From Roseivirga pacifica (GTDB lineage: Bacteria > Bacteroidota > Bacteroidia > Cytophagales > Cyclobacteriaceae), in the NCBI RefSeq assembly GCF_900111145.1, contig NZ_FOIR01000002.1, positions 186,001 to 250,000 on the forward strand: a stretch of 64,000 bases of DNA, read 5' to 3'. The translations under genes were made by a program, and so were the position numbers. How positions within the stretch are numbered: position 1 is the stretch's first letter; the number at the start of each line of letters is the position of its first letter. The notes under the pieces are model-generated. The model had not been told where the DNA came from, searched no databases, and saw only the letters and a program-made list of their open reading frames with translations. Below are positions 15,878-24,650 of this stretch, piece by piece.

Positions 15878-16689
15878 TCGAATGAATCGTAACCGCCATT
15901 TAGCCACTTCCAGAATCTGGCAATAGGGTTAGATGATCTCTGTGGTTTGCTTTGACCGTTTTGTTGACGCTGTTCTTCTTGCTGGTGCTGAAGTACTAAT
16001 TTCTTCTTTTTCTTGCGCTTTGGCTTAGTAACTTTGGCAGCTACATTTTCTTCGTAGTGCTTTCGCTTTAGCTCTTTTTGGCGCTTTTCTTCTTCTACCT
16101 TTTTTCGAAGAGCAATTCGCTCGGCACGTTCACGCTCTTCGGCAGGCGTAAGGTTTCTTTTTCTGCGGTCGTTTCTTTTGCCTCCGCGCTGATTGCGTCT
16201 TTGGCCATTGCGCTTAGGTCTTTCCTCTTTTTGCTCCTTTTCAGGCTTGGGCTCTTTTTTTACCGGCTCAGGAATGTCTATTTTTCCCAAAACCTTTAAA
16301 CCTTCCAGTTGAGGCTTTTCAGCTTTAAAAGAGTCGAGGTTTTCCTTTCGCTCGTCAAATTCCTTTTCTAGTGTAATTACTTTTGGCCTAAGCGATTCTA
16401 CGAATTTTGGTGTGGTTTCCGCTTCGGTGGCAATTGGCTTGGGTGCAGCCTCCTCAACCTCAGTTTCAACTGGTGCTTCTGCCACAGGTTCTTCAATAGC
16501 TTGTTCAGGCACTTCGGCTGAAGCTTCTGGTTCTTCCAAGAATTCGAACTTTGACTTTAGGAAAGTCAATTCTTCATCGGTGATCTTAACGTTCGGATGG
16601 TTGTTTACTTCTCTAAACTCTGCTTTAAGTGCCTCAACAATTTCAGCAGAGTTAACCTTCAATAGGCGAGCGGTTTGGCCAAGTCGCAT
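15874..16689 (-). CDS. Orphan IF-2 N-terminal-like domain protein with a charged tail
   Basis: The 271-residue protein starts MRLGQTARLLKVNSAEIVEA and continues with NNHPNVKITDEEL, a good match to the IF2_N domain at the start of bacterial initiation factor 2. No G domain follows. The rest is a Glu/Pro/Ala-rich linker (residues 50-100) and a strongly basic, Arg/Lys/Gln-rich segment (about 150-260: RKRNLTPAEERERAERIALR, KPKRKKKKKLVL). It probably binds RNA or the ribosome. It is not a fragment of IF-2: it has its own promoter and stop. The 3' end overlaps the bestrophin gene by four bases. Confidence 0.75.
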   Translation of the reverse strand: MRLGQTARLLKVNSAEIVEALKAEFREVNNHPNVKITDEELTFLKSKFEFLEEPEASAEVPEQAIEEPVAEAPVETEVEEAAPKPIATEAETTPKFVESLRPKVITLEKEFDERKENLDSFKAEKPQLEGLKVLGKIDIPEPVKKEPKPEKEQKEERPKRNGQRRNQRGGKRNDRRKRNLTPAEERERAERIALRKKVEEEKRQKELKRKHYEENVAAKVTKPKRKKKKKLVLQHQQEEQRQQNGQSKPQRSSNPIARFWKWLNGGYDSFD

Positions 16690-16707
16690 ACTTACTAGAA
16701 TTTGGCG

Positions 16708-16739
16708 CGAATATAGCTAAGGAACACCTATCGTGTCAA
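16708..16739 (-). promoter_or_regulatory. Candidate promoter of the IF2_N-like gene
   Basis: On the minus strand TTGACA (16739-16734) is followed after about 18 bases by TATATTCG (16715-16708), one mismatch from the Bacteroidota -7 box TAnnTTTG, with the TTG-to-box spacing near 21. It lies about 19 bases before the start codon, implying a very short leader. Confidence 0.45.
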
Positions 16740-16784
16740 CCAAAATACGGAGGATCAGCAGTCTTTCTTCTTTAAAAAGGCCAA

Positions 16785-17732
16785 TTATTTCTTGTAATCT
16801 GAAACGTGCCTGTCAATTACCTCTTGGTGAATGTCGGAAATGGTAACCAATAAACCGGTTTCTTCTACCTCTCCAAAGTCTGGGTTAAAGGCTGTTCCAA
16901 AGGTCATCATTGTAGAGGACAGGTTCATGTAGATATTGATTAAAGGAGGGATCCATTCCCCTCTGTCTTTCAGTAACTTATGTAGAAGTTTAAAGCCTTC
17001 GTTAAAAGGAACGTCCTTCTCAAAATACTCGTAGAAAAGCTGATCGTTATAGCCAGTAAACAGCTCTGGTTTTGGTGTACAAAGCTTCGATTTGTCTGGG
17101 AAGTAATGCGCCATAAAGCCAAGCAAAATATCGCGCGCTTCTTTGTGATAAGAAGTGTACATGGTAACCTTTCCAAAGAAGTATTTAATCTCTGGGTAGT
17201 TTACAATTAGGGCGCCAAGGCCATCCCAAATATTTGCTAGGGCAAAAACACCTTTGCGCGGATTTACGGAAGGTTGATATTCTGGCTGCACCCAAGAACG
17301 ACCAAGTTCAATGGAATAGGGTAGGTAATCGCGCTTCATTTCTTCTGAAAAGTTGAAGTAATGTGCGGTAGAAAGTTCGTATTCGTGTGTTTTTTCGTTG
17401 TAGGATCTTTCCCCAGTAATAAAACGATAGCCGCCTACAATTTCTCTGTCTTCCGGACTATAAACAATCAACTGCTCGTAACAACGGTCTGTTGTATCGT
17501 GCTCATCCATGTCTATTTCGTGGCCTGTGCCACCGCCCGCACGTCTAAAGGAAATTTCTCTGAGCCTACCAATTTCGCGCATGGTATGAGGCGAATTGTG
17601 GTGGTTTAGAATGTAAATTTCGTTGCCACCTTTATTTGTGTTCCGAACAAAACGTTCACTTGTCAATTCATCTTCGATGAGTTCACGTTCTACCGGGGGA
17701 ATAATATCTCTAAGCTCCTTGCTTTCCTTCAT
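16785..17732 (-). CDS. glsB: Glycine/ornithine lipid N-acyltransferase (GlsB/OlsB-like)
   Basis: A 315-residue GNAT-like protein of the family also labelled hemolysin or acyl-homoserine-lactone-synthase-like. Characteristic parts: LREISFRRAGGGTG near residue 55-70, YIVYSPEDREIVGGYRFI-like strand, SIELGRSWVQPEYQP, and YFFGKVTMYTSYHKEARDIL. In Bacteroidota GlsB transfers a 3-hydroxy fatty acid to glycine as the first step of glycine lipid synthesis; OlsB does the same with ornithine. The substrate amino acid cannot be read here. It follows the O-acyltransferase gene by 16 bases, the pair expected for both acylation steps. Confidence 0.8.
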   Translation of the reverse strand: MKESKELRDIIPPVERELIEDELTSERFVRNTNKGGNEIYILNHHNSPHTMREIGRLREISFRRAGGGTGHEIDMDEHDTTDRCYEQLIVYSPEDREIVGGYRFITGERSYNEKTHEYELSTAHYFNFSEEMKRDYLPYSIELGRSWVQPEYQPSVNPRKGVFALANIWDGLGALIVNYPEIKYFFGKVTMYTSYHKEARDILLGFMAHYFPDKSKLCTPKPELFTGYNDQLFYEYFEKDVPFNEGFKLLHKLLKDRGEWIPPLINIYMNLSSTMMTFGTAFNPDFGEVEETGLLVTISDIHQEVIDRHVSDYKK

Positions 17733-17748
17733 GCTATCTAATTATTGG

Positions 17749-18558
17749 TTAAGCCATTTCGTAAACCTTGGCTTTTACCCACTGAGCCCACTCGTTCTCC
17801 TTTTTGGACCTATCGAAAGTAGTATAATCAATCGGTTGTCCAATGCGTATTTTCATTTCTGTGCCCCTTTGCCTGAATAGTTCATCAACCAAAAAGAGCA
17901 TTTCGATGTTGAGCTTTATTCTAAAAAATTTTCTCCACTTGGCCAACCTATAAAATCGATTAGTCAACCTGCCTTCAATATACACTGGAATTACAGGTTT
18001 TTTATACTTTTTAGACTTAGAAACAAAGGTCTTCTTCCATTCTAAATCGCGTACTTCTCCATCGATTTTGCGACTTACCAAGCCTGCAGGGAATATAAAA
18101 GTTGCAGCGTCCGAAGCAAAAAGTTCGTCTACCTTTTGCAGCGATTCTTTTGCACTTCTGCCCACCTTATTCACCCCCACAAAGTGCCCTCTTAGGTTTT
18201 CAATGGTCATTAAGAAGTCGTTCACTATAAACTTAATGTCAGGTCTTATCTCGCTTAGTTCACTAACTACGGCTACCGCATCGAAGCCGCCCAGCGGGTG
18301 GTTAGAAACAAAAATACAGCTTTCAGGTGGGGTGATTACGTTTTCGTGCCCTTCCATGCGCAGCGTTATACCAAACTCTTTCATGCAGGCATCGCAAAAC
18401 TCATAAGCGCTTCTTCCTTTTTGTTTTCTAAAAAACTCATTCACTTCTTCCTGATGAATGATTCTTTCTAAATAGCGAATAACAAAACCGGGAATCCACT
18501 TTAAGGCATTAGCGTTTTTATCGGCAATAAGGCTCCTAACATCAACAAATTTCTCCAT
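17749..18558 (-). CDS. glsA: Glycine/ornithine lipid O-acyltransferase (GlsA/OlsA-like, PlsC fold)
   Basis: A 269-residue acyltransferase from the ATG at 18558; a TTG two codons earlier is the only upstream alternative. The catalytic block is SNHPLGGFDAV, in which the His-Asp pair has five residues between them, as in the hemolysin-like branch rather than the standard HX4D of PlsC. FIFPAGLVSRK is the second substrate motif and KKPVIPVYIEGRLTNRFY the third. It would add the second acyl chain to the lyso-lipid made by GlsB. The two genes form a two-gene operon on the minus strand. Confidence 0.8.
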   Translation of the reverse strand: MEKFVDVRSLIADKNANALKWIPGFVIRYLERIIHQEEVNEFFRKQKGRSAYEFCDACMKEFGITLRMEGHENVITPPESCIFVSNHPLGGFDAVAVVSELSEIRPDIKFIVNDFLMTIENLRGHFVGVNKVGRSAKESLQKVDELFASDAATFIFPAGLVSRKIDGEVRDLEWKKTFVSKSKKYKKPVIPVYIEGRLTNRFYRLAKWRKFFRIKLNIEMLFLVDELFRQRGTEMKIRIGQPIDYTTFDRSKKENEWAQWVKAKVYEMA

Positions 18559-18739
18559 GGGCAAACTTATGCGTTCGGCAATAATAAGCTCATTTTGCTG
18601 ACATTACAATAGCTATAGAGAAAGGTTAATGCGCATAGAATTCGATAGAGGAAGAAACTAGGCTTGATTACAAGTGAAACCTTGATTAATTCTATTTAGA
18701 GTTTGTTATTTGAAGCGATGCTTTAAAACCTGCAATGCA

Positions 18740-19111
18740 ATGGACTTATCTAAAAAGAATATTCTGGCCAAATTTGAGTGCTTTAACGACCATTGGAAAC
18801 CACATATTATTGGTGAATTGAATGGGCAACTTGTTAAGCTGGCTAAGCTAAAAGATGACTTTGTTTGGCATAGCCATGCGCATGAAGATGAGTACTTTCA
18901 GGTTTTTAAAGGGACGCTTTATATGGAGTTTAGGGATAGAACAGAAGTGTTATCTGCCGGAGACATGATTATTGTTCCGAAAGGAGTAGAGCATAATCCA
19001 TATACCAAAGATGGTGAAGAAGTTTGGGTGCTATTGTTCGAACCCGCTTCCACAAAACATACCGGTGAAGTGGCTCACGAACGCACCCATAATGATCAGG
19101 AGTGGATTTAG
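18740..19111 (+). CDS. Small cupin protein
   Basis: A 123-residue single-domain cupin from the ATG at 18740; the frame extends to a TTG at 18710, but the ATG gives a normal cupin start (MDLSKKN). Motif 1 is FVWHSHAHEDEYFQVFKG with the His, His, Glu metal ligands, and motif 2 is DMIIVPKGVEHNPYT with the last His. It may bind a divalent metal; the substrate is unknown. The stop overlaps the convergent thioredoxin-like gene by four bases. Confidence 0.85.
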   Translation: MDLSKKNILAKFECFNDHWKPHIIGELNGQLVKLAKLKDDFVWHSHAHEDEYFQVFKGTLYMEFRDRTEVLSAGDMIIVPKGVEHNPYTKDGEEVWVLLFEPASTKHTGEVAHERTHNDQEWI

Positions 19112-19623
19112 TCTTTATTGATTAGTTCCACGAGGATTTCGTCTAATCTCTGGCCGGGTTTGGGCCGTTCTATAAAGCGGCCAAGTTCTCTACCCGCTCG
19201 GTAAACAATAATGGTAGGTACGCGGTAGATCTTGTATTGCTGTTCTTCTTGATTTGGCCCTTTCTTTCTTAAATCGAGCGCCCATGCTTCTACTTTTGAG
19301 TCGGGTATAGCCAGTTGGTCTAATGTTTTATAAAAGGCTGGGACATTGCGCTTGCTGTCGCCACACCAAGTGCCTAGAAATACCTTAAAGTGAATGTCTT
19401 TGAGTTTCGCTTTATCGACCTTTGAGCTAATGTCAGCACTTGGCTGGTAACTGTTGTAAATGGTGTTGAACCATTTGCCATATGAGTTGCTTTGAAGTCC
19501 CGCTCGATTAATTTTTCCGTACAAAAATGTTCTTCCATTAACTGTAACCTCTTTGTTTAAATCTTCATTGGGCAGTCCATTTAATAATAGGGAGATGAGC
19601 AGGAGTAAGGCTGGTGTTTTCAT
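19108..19623 (-). CDS. Thioredoxin-fold protein with a single active-site Cys
   Basis: The 171-residue protein has a signal peptide (MKTPALLLLISLLLNG) and a thioredoxin-like domain: FKVFLGTWCGDSKRNVP at about residue 85 and YRVPTIIVYRAG with the cis-Pro loop. The usual CxxC is reduced to CGDS, so it cannot form the normal redox disulfide within the motif. A subset of Bacteroidota thioredoxin-like proteins have this WCGDS form. It probably acts in the periplasm as an isomerase, peroxidase or binding protein. Confidence 0.8.
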   Translation of the reverse strand: MKTPALLLLISLLLNGLPNEDLNKEVTVNGRTFLYGKINRAGLQSNSYGKWFNTIYNSYQPSADISSKVDKAKLKDIHFKVFLGTWCGDSKRNVPAFYKTLDQLAIPDSKVEAWALDLRKKGPNQEEQQYKIYRVPTIIVYRAGRELGRFIERPKPGQRLDEILVELINKD

Positions 19624-19780
19624 TTTTTAATGCCATACTGCCACTTGGTTTATTGTCGTCAAAAAAAAATCAGCTAATGGTATTTATCATTAGAGCAAAG
19701 GCCAAAACCTTCGGAAAAGCGGCATTGCTGATGATTTACTGTCGTTAATAGCATGTAACGCGTTGTTAATAGAAGGAAGC

Positions 19781-19810
19781 TTGTCTCTTGTCCTTTTGAA
19801 CTTATTTTAG
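19781..19810 (+). promoter_or_regulatory. Candidate promoter of the LytS/LytTR pair
   Basis: TTG (19781) and TATTTTAG (19803-19810), one mismatch from TAnnTTTG, are 19 bases apart and lie just upstream of the start at 19819. Confidence 0.35.
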
Positions 19811-19818
19811 TCCCCAAT

Positions 19819-20829
19819 ATGAGGTTGGAATATAGTCTGTTCACCCGGTTGGTGCTAAACCTGTTGTTTTGGGTTTTCTATTTTGTGTATCCTTTTTTAA
19901 GGTTTCGGTATACTGGTGAGCACAGCATTACTGTAGAAGAAATAGTGTTTTACTTGCTGCTATATGGCTCTGTTCTGTACCTGAACAATTTGGTGTTGCT
20001 ACCACGCTACCTCCAGAACCATCACATTAAAAAGTACCTGTTTACGCTGCTGCCAATACTTGTTGCGGTGGCATTTTTTGAGGCTTATGTGAATAAAACC
20101 CTTCTTAAAACTTGTTCGTGCGAAGGGCCTAACTCTACATATGCTTTATTCAATTTTATTCACCTGGGCGTGTTGCTTATAATGTTTAGTGCAGTGCCTT
20201 TAATAAGACATTATTCAACAAAGCTAAAGGCGCTTGAAAAGGCAGAGACTGAAAGACTGGAAGCTGAGCTTAAGTTTTTAAAGGCCCAAGTAAACCCTCA
20301 TATGCTATTTAATAGCCTAAATAGTATTTACGCTCAGGCATTGAAGAATGCCAAAGAAACGCCCGAAATGGTGTTGAAGCTTTCAGATCTTTTGAGGTAT
20401 ATGCTTTATGAGGCTGATAAGCCACGGGTAGAACTAGAAAAGGAGGTTGACTATTTGAATGATTACATTAGTCTGCAGCAGTTGAGGAAATCGGGTATTA
20501 AAGTTGATTTTTTGGTAGAAGGAAAGCTTGAGGACTATTCAATTGCTCCTATGATTTTGATCAATTTTTTGGAGAATGCTTTTAAGTACATTGATCCATT
20601 CAATCTTAAAATAGATTTGGAGTTGAAAGCTGCCGATAACAGTATATATTTTCGCTGTAAAAATCACTTTACCCATAAGCCAGTATCGCTAGGGCAAGCG
20701 GATGAGCAAGAGGGGCTAGGGATAAAGAATGCCAAAAAGCTGCTCAATGCCCTTTATCCAAATAAGCATGAACTTAACATTGAAAAAGGCGAGGGTATTT
20801 TTACAGTAGCGTTGAAATTAGCAGTATGA
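19819..20829 (+). CDS. LytS-type sensor histidine kinase
   Basis: A 336-residue kinase of the HPK8/LytS class. Four membrane segments fill residues 8-130, with a cytoplasmic coiled coil (KALEKAETERLEAELKFL) and then the phosphorylation site LKAQVNPHMLFNSLNSI (His161). The ATP-binding domain has LINFLENAFKYI and GLGIKNAKKLL. Such kinases sense at the membrane and act on LytTR regulators. It overlaps the regulator gene by 4 bases (ATGA), so the two are translationally coupled. Confidence 0.94.
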   Translation: MRLEYSLFTRLVLNLLFWVFYFVYPFLRFRYTGEHSITVEEIVFYLLLYGSVLYLNNLVLLPRYLQNHHIKKYLFTLLPILVAVAFFEAYVNKTLLKTCSCEGPNSTYALFNFIHLGVLLIMFSAVPLIRHYSTKLKALEKAETERLEAELKFLKAQVNPHMLFNSLNSIYAQALKNAKETPEMVLKLSDLLRYMLYEADKPRVELEKEVDYLNDYISLQQLRKSGIKVDFLVEGKLEDYSIAPMILINFLENAFKYIDPFNLKIDLELKAADNSIYFRCKNHFTHKPVSLGQADEQEGLGIKNAKKLLNALYPNKHELNIEKGEGIFTVALKLAV

Positions 20830-21536
20830 GGTGCATTGTAATTGAAGATGAAAACCCCGCGCAAGAAGTGCTCAAAGAGTATCTGGCTCAATGCCCATCA
20901 CTTAGTCTACATGCGGTTTATAATAATGCCCTTGATGCGCAGGCCGCATTAAACTCCGGACAAGTAGACTTACTTTTTCTAGATATCAATTTGCCATTGA
21001 TTAGCGGAATTGACCTGCTCAAGTCTTTAAAAAACTCACCGCAAGTAATTATCACCACGGCATATCCTGAGTATGCGCTTGAGGGGTTCGACTTGGATGT
21101 AACAGACTACCTTCTTAAACCCTTTTCATTCGCCCGATTTTTGAAAGCTACAAATAAGGCGCTTAAGCAATTTAATGGTGGGGAGGAACGTAACAGGCAA
21201 ATTCAGCAACCGGAACAGAAGTTTGAGCCACTGATTTTTAATATCGACAAGGTACTTTATAAGGTAGATCCTGATACCGTTTTATACGTTGCTTCGGACC
21301 GTGATTACATTACGTTTTACACCGAAGCAAGAAAGTACGTAATGGTTGGAGCCCTTAGCAGGTGGGAGAAGTTGTTACCTCAAAGTAAGTTTTTGAGAAT
21401 TCACAGGAGCTACATTGTTAACCTGAATGCCGTGAAACAGGTTAATGGTAACCAAGTAACCATAGGCAAGCAGGTATTACCGCTGGGGAGAAAATATAAG
21501 CCATTTTTTATCGAAAAATTTGGAAGGCCAACCTGA
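20826..21536 (+). CDS. LytTR-family response regulator
   Basis: A 236-residue regulator. The receiver domain has EDE at residues 7-9, Asp53 in LLFLDINLPLISG and the Lys in YLLKPFSF. The LytTR DNA-binding domain follows (about 140-236) with VLYVASDRDYITFYT, FLRIHRSYIVNLNAVKQV and LPLGRKYK. It binds direct-repeat sites; a phased direct repeat lies just downstream at 21562-21578, before the amine oxidase gene. Confidence 0.94.
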   Translation: MRCIVIEDENPAQEVLKEYLAQCPSLSLHAVYNNALDAQAALNSGQVDLLFLDINLPLISGIDLLKSLKNSPQVIITTAYPEYALEGFDLDVTDYLLKPFSFARFLKATNKALKQFNGGEERNRQIQQPEQKFEPLIFNIDKVLYKVDPDTVLYVASDRDYITFYTEARKYVMVGALSRWEKLLPQSKFLRIHRSYIVNLNAVKQVNGNQVTIGKQVLPLGRKYKPFFIEKFGRPT

Positions 21537-21561
21537 TTTTCTCCACTCAATTCATTCGGGC

Positions 21562-21578
21562 TTAACCTTGAATTAACC
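21562..21578. promoter_or_regulatory. Phased direct repeat, possible LytTR operator
   Basis: TTAACC occurs at 21562-21567 and again at 21573-21578, start to start 11 bases, about one helix turn. On the minus strand this reads GGTTAA twice, close to the GTT core of LytTR sites. It lies between the LytTR gene and the amine oxidase gene. Confidence 0.35.
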
Positions 21579-21636
21579 AGAATAATTTCAATTAAAAATT
21601 TATTCTGTATACTTTTAAAGACAAACACACACAATT

Positions 21637-23604
21637 ATGGCACATTTAACTATCGCTGACCTCCAGCACGAGAGGTCTATTCCTAAGCATGTAGACGTAT
21701 TAGTAATTGGGGCAGGCATGTCGGGCTTGTATGCCACTTGGCGCTTACTCGACAACGACCCAAAAACTGATGTTCTGATTTTTGAACGCTCCAATAGAAC
21801 TGGCGGCAGGCTAGATTCAGACTTGATTCACTTTAAAGGTGGAGCAACGGTAAAAGAAGAAGAGGGCGGCATGCGCTTTACCTTCGACACGATGGACGAC
21901 CTGATGAGTTTGTTCCTTATTTTGGGTATTGATGATCAGATTGTTCCTTTCCCAATGAATTCTGGAGGGAATAACCGCTTGTACTTCCGAGGGCACAGCT
22001 TTACCAATGAAGAGGCTGCCGATGGCGACTTTGCTATTTGGGACGCCCTCTACAATCTCGATCAGGCCGAGCAGGGCATTAATCCTAAAACCATTATCGA
22101 TACGGTTTTCAATCGTATTTTGGATGTTAACCCACAGTTTACCGAGAGACCAGACAACCGGACACCAGAGTTTTGGCAAAAATTTAGGTTGGAATGTCAT
22201 TGGAAAGGCACCATTATGAAAGACTGGACCCTTTGGGACTTGTTTACAGATATGGGCTATTCCAATGAATGCGTAACGCTCCTCTATAGGTTATTGGGCT
22301 TCAATGGTACCTTCCTTTCAAAAATGAATGCTGGTGTAGCTTATCAGTTGTTAGAAGATTTTCCTTCAGAACCTGACTTTAAAACACTTGAAAATGGTTT
22401 TAGCACCTTGCCAAATGCGCTGGTAGAAAAGGTTGGCAAAGAAAGAATCTTCCTGAAAACTCAGCTCGAAAGTATTGACAAGCAGAACGATGATGGCAGC
22501 TATGCACTTACTTACACAAGTATTGACAAGCAGGGCAATACTTATCGCAGTACAATTACTGCCGGAAAACTAATTCTTGGCTTGCCAAGGTTGGCCTTGG
22601 AGAAGCTGTATGTGCGCTCTAATGCTTTTAATGTATTGGAACCAAGTCAGTCGGAAAAGCTTTGGAATACACTGCATAGCACCACAGATCAAGCGCTGCT
22701 TAAAATCAACTTGTATTACGATAAGGCCTGGTGGGGCAATAATATTAGTGGAAGGCCACCGGTAAAATTTGGTCCAAACTTCTCTGATTTACCAACGGGT
22801 TCGGTTTATCCATTTTACGCAATAGACCAGGAAACCTTTGCCGCTTTAGAGTACGAAAAATGGGCACAAACGACAGGTGCTCAGGTACCGGCTGATATTC
22901 AGGCTAAGCTCGATGTAGTAGACCAAAGAAAGTATGCTTTACCAGCAGCACTTACTATTTACTGCGATTATCTAAACATAAACTTCTGGAAAGGAATGCA
23001 AGAGTGCGGTGAGCTATTTTCTTCGCCAATGCAAGAGGAGTACAGCGGCAGAACACCACAAACCATTTATCCGGCTTCAGAGCGTGTAGTAGAAGTAGCT
23101 ACCGAGTTCTTTAAAAAGATCTTTAACACCCATTATGTGCCGCGTCCTACAATGACCAGCGCCAGAATTTGGGAAGGCTCCACGCTATTTAATGTAATGC
23201 CTAGCGAACAGTTCGGCTATGGTGTACACCAGTGGGCGCTCCATGCAGATGATGCCGAGGTGATGTCTTTCTTAACCGAGCCAATGAAGAACATGTACAC
23301 CTGCGGTGAGGCATTTTCTGACTATCAAGGTTGGGTTGAAGGGGCTTTGAGGTCTACCGATTTGGTGCTGGCCAAAGGCTTTGGCCTAAAACCAATTAGT
23401 GAGGTATTCGAGGCGGAAAATGGTAAAACTTCGTCAGAAGCAATAAAAGAAAGCTATGCCAAGCAATCAGCTAAGCTTATTAGAAAGTATATCGACCCTA
23501 AGTTTAAAGGAGCAGAAGTGCATGAATTGGCCGATGTTCAAGGGGCGCATATAGACGAGCTAGGCGATAACTACGGGCTGAAGCTTACTTATTTCGATCA
23601 ATAA
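21637..23604 (+). CDS. Flavin amine oxidase / L-amino-acid oxidase-like
   Basis: A 655-residue FAD enzyme. The N-terminal dinucleotide fold is VDVLVIGAGMSGLYATWRLL followed by FERSNRTGGRLDSD (the second Arg-Gly motif); EEGGMRF is the usual substrate-side motif. The C-terminal FAD contact is MYTCGEAFSDYQGWVEGALR. The family oxidises amines or L-amino acids to imines, giving keto acid or aldehyde, ammonia and hydrogen peroxide. No signal peptide is present. The following genes encode a heme-binding protein and a ThDP decarboxylase, so a route from amino acid to keto acid to aldehyde is plausible; the substrate is not readable. Confidence 0.88.
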   Translation: MAHLTIADLQHERSIPKHVDVLVIGAGMSGLYATWRLLDNDPKTDVLIFERSNRTGGRLDSDLIHFKGGATVKEEEGGMRFTFDTMDDLMSLFLILGIDDQIVPFPMNSGGNNRLYFRGHSFTNEEAADGDFAIWDALYNLDQAEQGINPKTIIDTVFNRILDVNPQFTERPDNRTPEFWQKFRLECHWKGTIMKDWTLWDLFTDMGYSNECVTLLYRLLGFNGTFLSKMNAGVAYQLLEDFPSEPDFKTLENGFSTLPNALVEKVGKERIFLKTQLESIDKQNDDGSYALTYTSIDKQGNTYRSTITAGKLILGLPRLALEKLYVRSNAFNVLEPSQSEKLWNTLHSTTDQALLKINLYYDKAWWGNNISGRPPVKFGPNFSDLPTGSVYPFYAIDQETFAALEYEKWAQTTGAQVPADIQAKLDVVDQRKYALPAALTIYCDYLNINFWKGMQECGELFSSPMQEEYSGRTPQTIYPASERVVEVATEFFKKIFNTHYVPRPTMTSARIWEGSTLFNVMPSEQFGYGVHQWALHADDAEVMSFLTEPMKNMYTCGEAFSDYQGWVEGALRSTDLVLAKGFGLKPISEVFEAENGKTSSEAIKESYAKQSAKLIRKYIDPKFKGAEVHELADVQGAHIDELGDNYGLKLTYFDQ

Positions 23605-23619
23605 ACAACAAACAAATTT

Positions 23620-24600
23620 ATGGCAACTTTTAAAGTGCAGGACTTCTCTCGTTTAGGGGGAAGTTCTATTAAAGAGCTGGCTAATGACTTTACGGAGAAG
23701 TTAGCCAAACAAGAGGGTGCAAAGCAGTTAACTACTGCAGAACTGACCACCGAAGTATGGGACAAACTGCAAGGAACTTGGGTAGGAAATAAAGGATGGA
23801 ACCTGATTTCTGTACCAGCAATGGGCTCAAAACCTGATGGCGCTGGAGATTTTAAGCTCCTGATTCAACCGTACATTGAAACCATGACTTTTACTGATGC
23901 TGGGGCGCATGCTAGAAACCGTGGCGGAATTGCAGACCAATTTGTAGCTGCTTTGGAATACCATCAGCGAGTTACCGATCAGAAAACGGGTGAATTACTG
24001 CATGTAGAGAATGGCATGTTCATGAACCTATCGGAGATAGTGGATAATGACGGTAAGGAGCTTCCGCTTCCTCAATTCAATATTGCCAGAAGCGGTACTA
24101 TTCCTCATGGCGATTCAATTATGCTATTAGGTAGGCCACCTGTGGTTACTGAAGGCAGAATTGACTTTCCAGAAGCTTCAACAATTCCTACTGATTTCGG
24201 TCCTGGATTCGGTTACACTGATGTTTTTACTCATCCTTCAATGGAGGGTAATCTTTTCAAATCAGACCCAAACAAGACATTGAGTGCGGATTTGGACGAG
24301 ATGGAAAAGAATGGATTTAAGGTAAAGAAAACCACTACGTTTATTTTCGATTCTGACAATTCCGGTGGTATTCACAATATTCCATTTATTGTAAAACATG
24401 CCAATGCCGTAAGAATGCAAGCTTTCTTTTGGCTAGAAGAGGTTGAAAACACCAACACAGGACAGGTCTTCGATCAGTTGCAGTACACGCAAATCATCGA
24501 TTTAGACTTTCAACATCCATTGGGTAAAGATGGAAAGCCAGATCAGAGCAAACTGATCAAGTGGCCACATGTTACCATCAATACTATGGTGAAGCAATAA
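23620..24600 (+). CDS. Heme-binding / peroxidase-like protein
   Basis: A 326-residue cytoplasmic protein starting 15 bases after the amine oxidase stop. The segments LQGTWVGNKGWNLISVP, YIETMTFTDAGAHARNRGG, LHVENGMFMNLSEI and IARSGTIPHGDSIMLLG match a family often annotated as heme-binding protein or peroxidase, in which a Gly-Thr-Trp strand, a His-Xaa-Glu-Xaa-Gly strand and Ile-Pro-His-Gly recur. A role in removing the peroxide formed by the oxidase is an inference. An intrinsic terminator follows the stop. Confidence 0.6.
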   Translation: MATFKVQDFSRLGGSSIKELANDFTEKLAKQEGAKQLTTAELTTEVWDKLQGTWVGNKGWNLISVPAMGSKPDGAGDFKLLIQPYIETMTFTDAGAHARNRGGIADQFVAALEYHQRVTDQKTGELLHVENGMFMNLSEIVDNDGKELPLPQFNIARSGTIPHGDSIMLLGRPPVVTEGRIDFPEASTIPTDFGPGFGYTDVFTHPSMEGNLFKSDPNKTLSADLDEMEKNGFKVKKTTTFIFDSDNSGGIHNIPFIVKHANAVRMQAFFWLEEVENTNTGQVFDQLQYTQIIDLDFQHPLGKDGKPDQSKLIKWPHVTINTMVKQ

Positions 24601-24606
24601 GCTATT

Positions 24607-24632
24607 GAGCAGGTTTATCCTGCTCTTTTTTT
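24607..24632 (+). terminator. Intrinsic terminator after the heme-binding gene
   Basis: GAGCAGG (24607-24613) pairs perfectly with CCTGCTC (24619-24625) around TTTAT, followed by seven T. It lies between the heme-binding gene and the decarboxylase gene, only 19 bases before the latter, so the decarboxylase depends on read-through or its own promoter. Confidence 0.9.
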
Positions 24633-24650
24633 CATTAAACACACACAAAT

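Noticed and set aside
18562-18569. Perfect TAAGTTTG box on the minus strand before glsA
   Set aside because: It lies three bases from the start codon, so transcription would begin within or after the ATG. It is probably a chance match.
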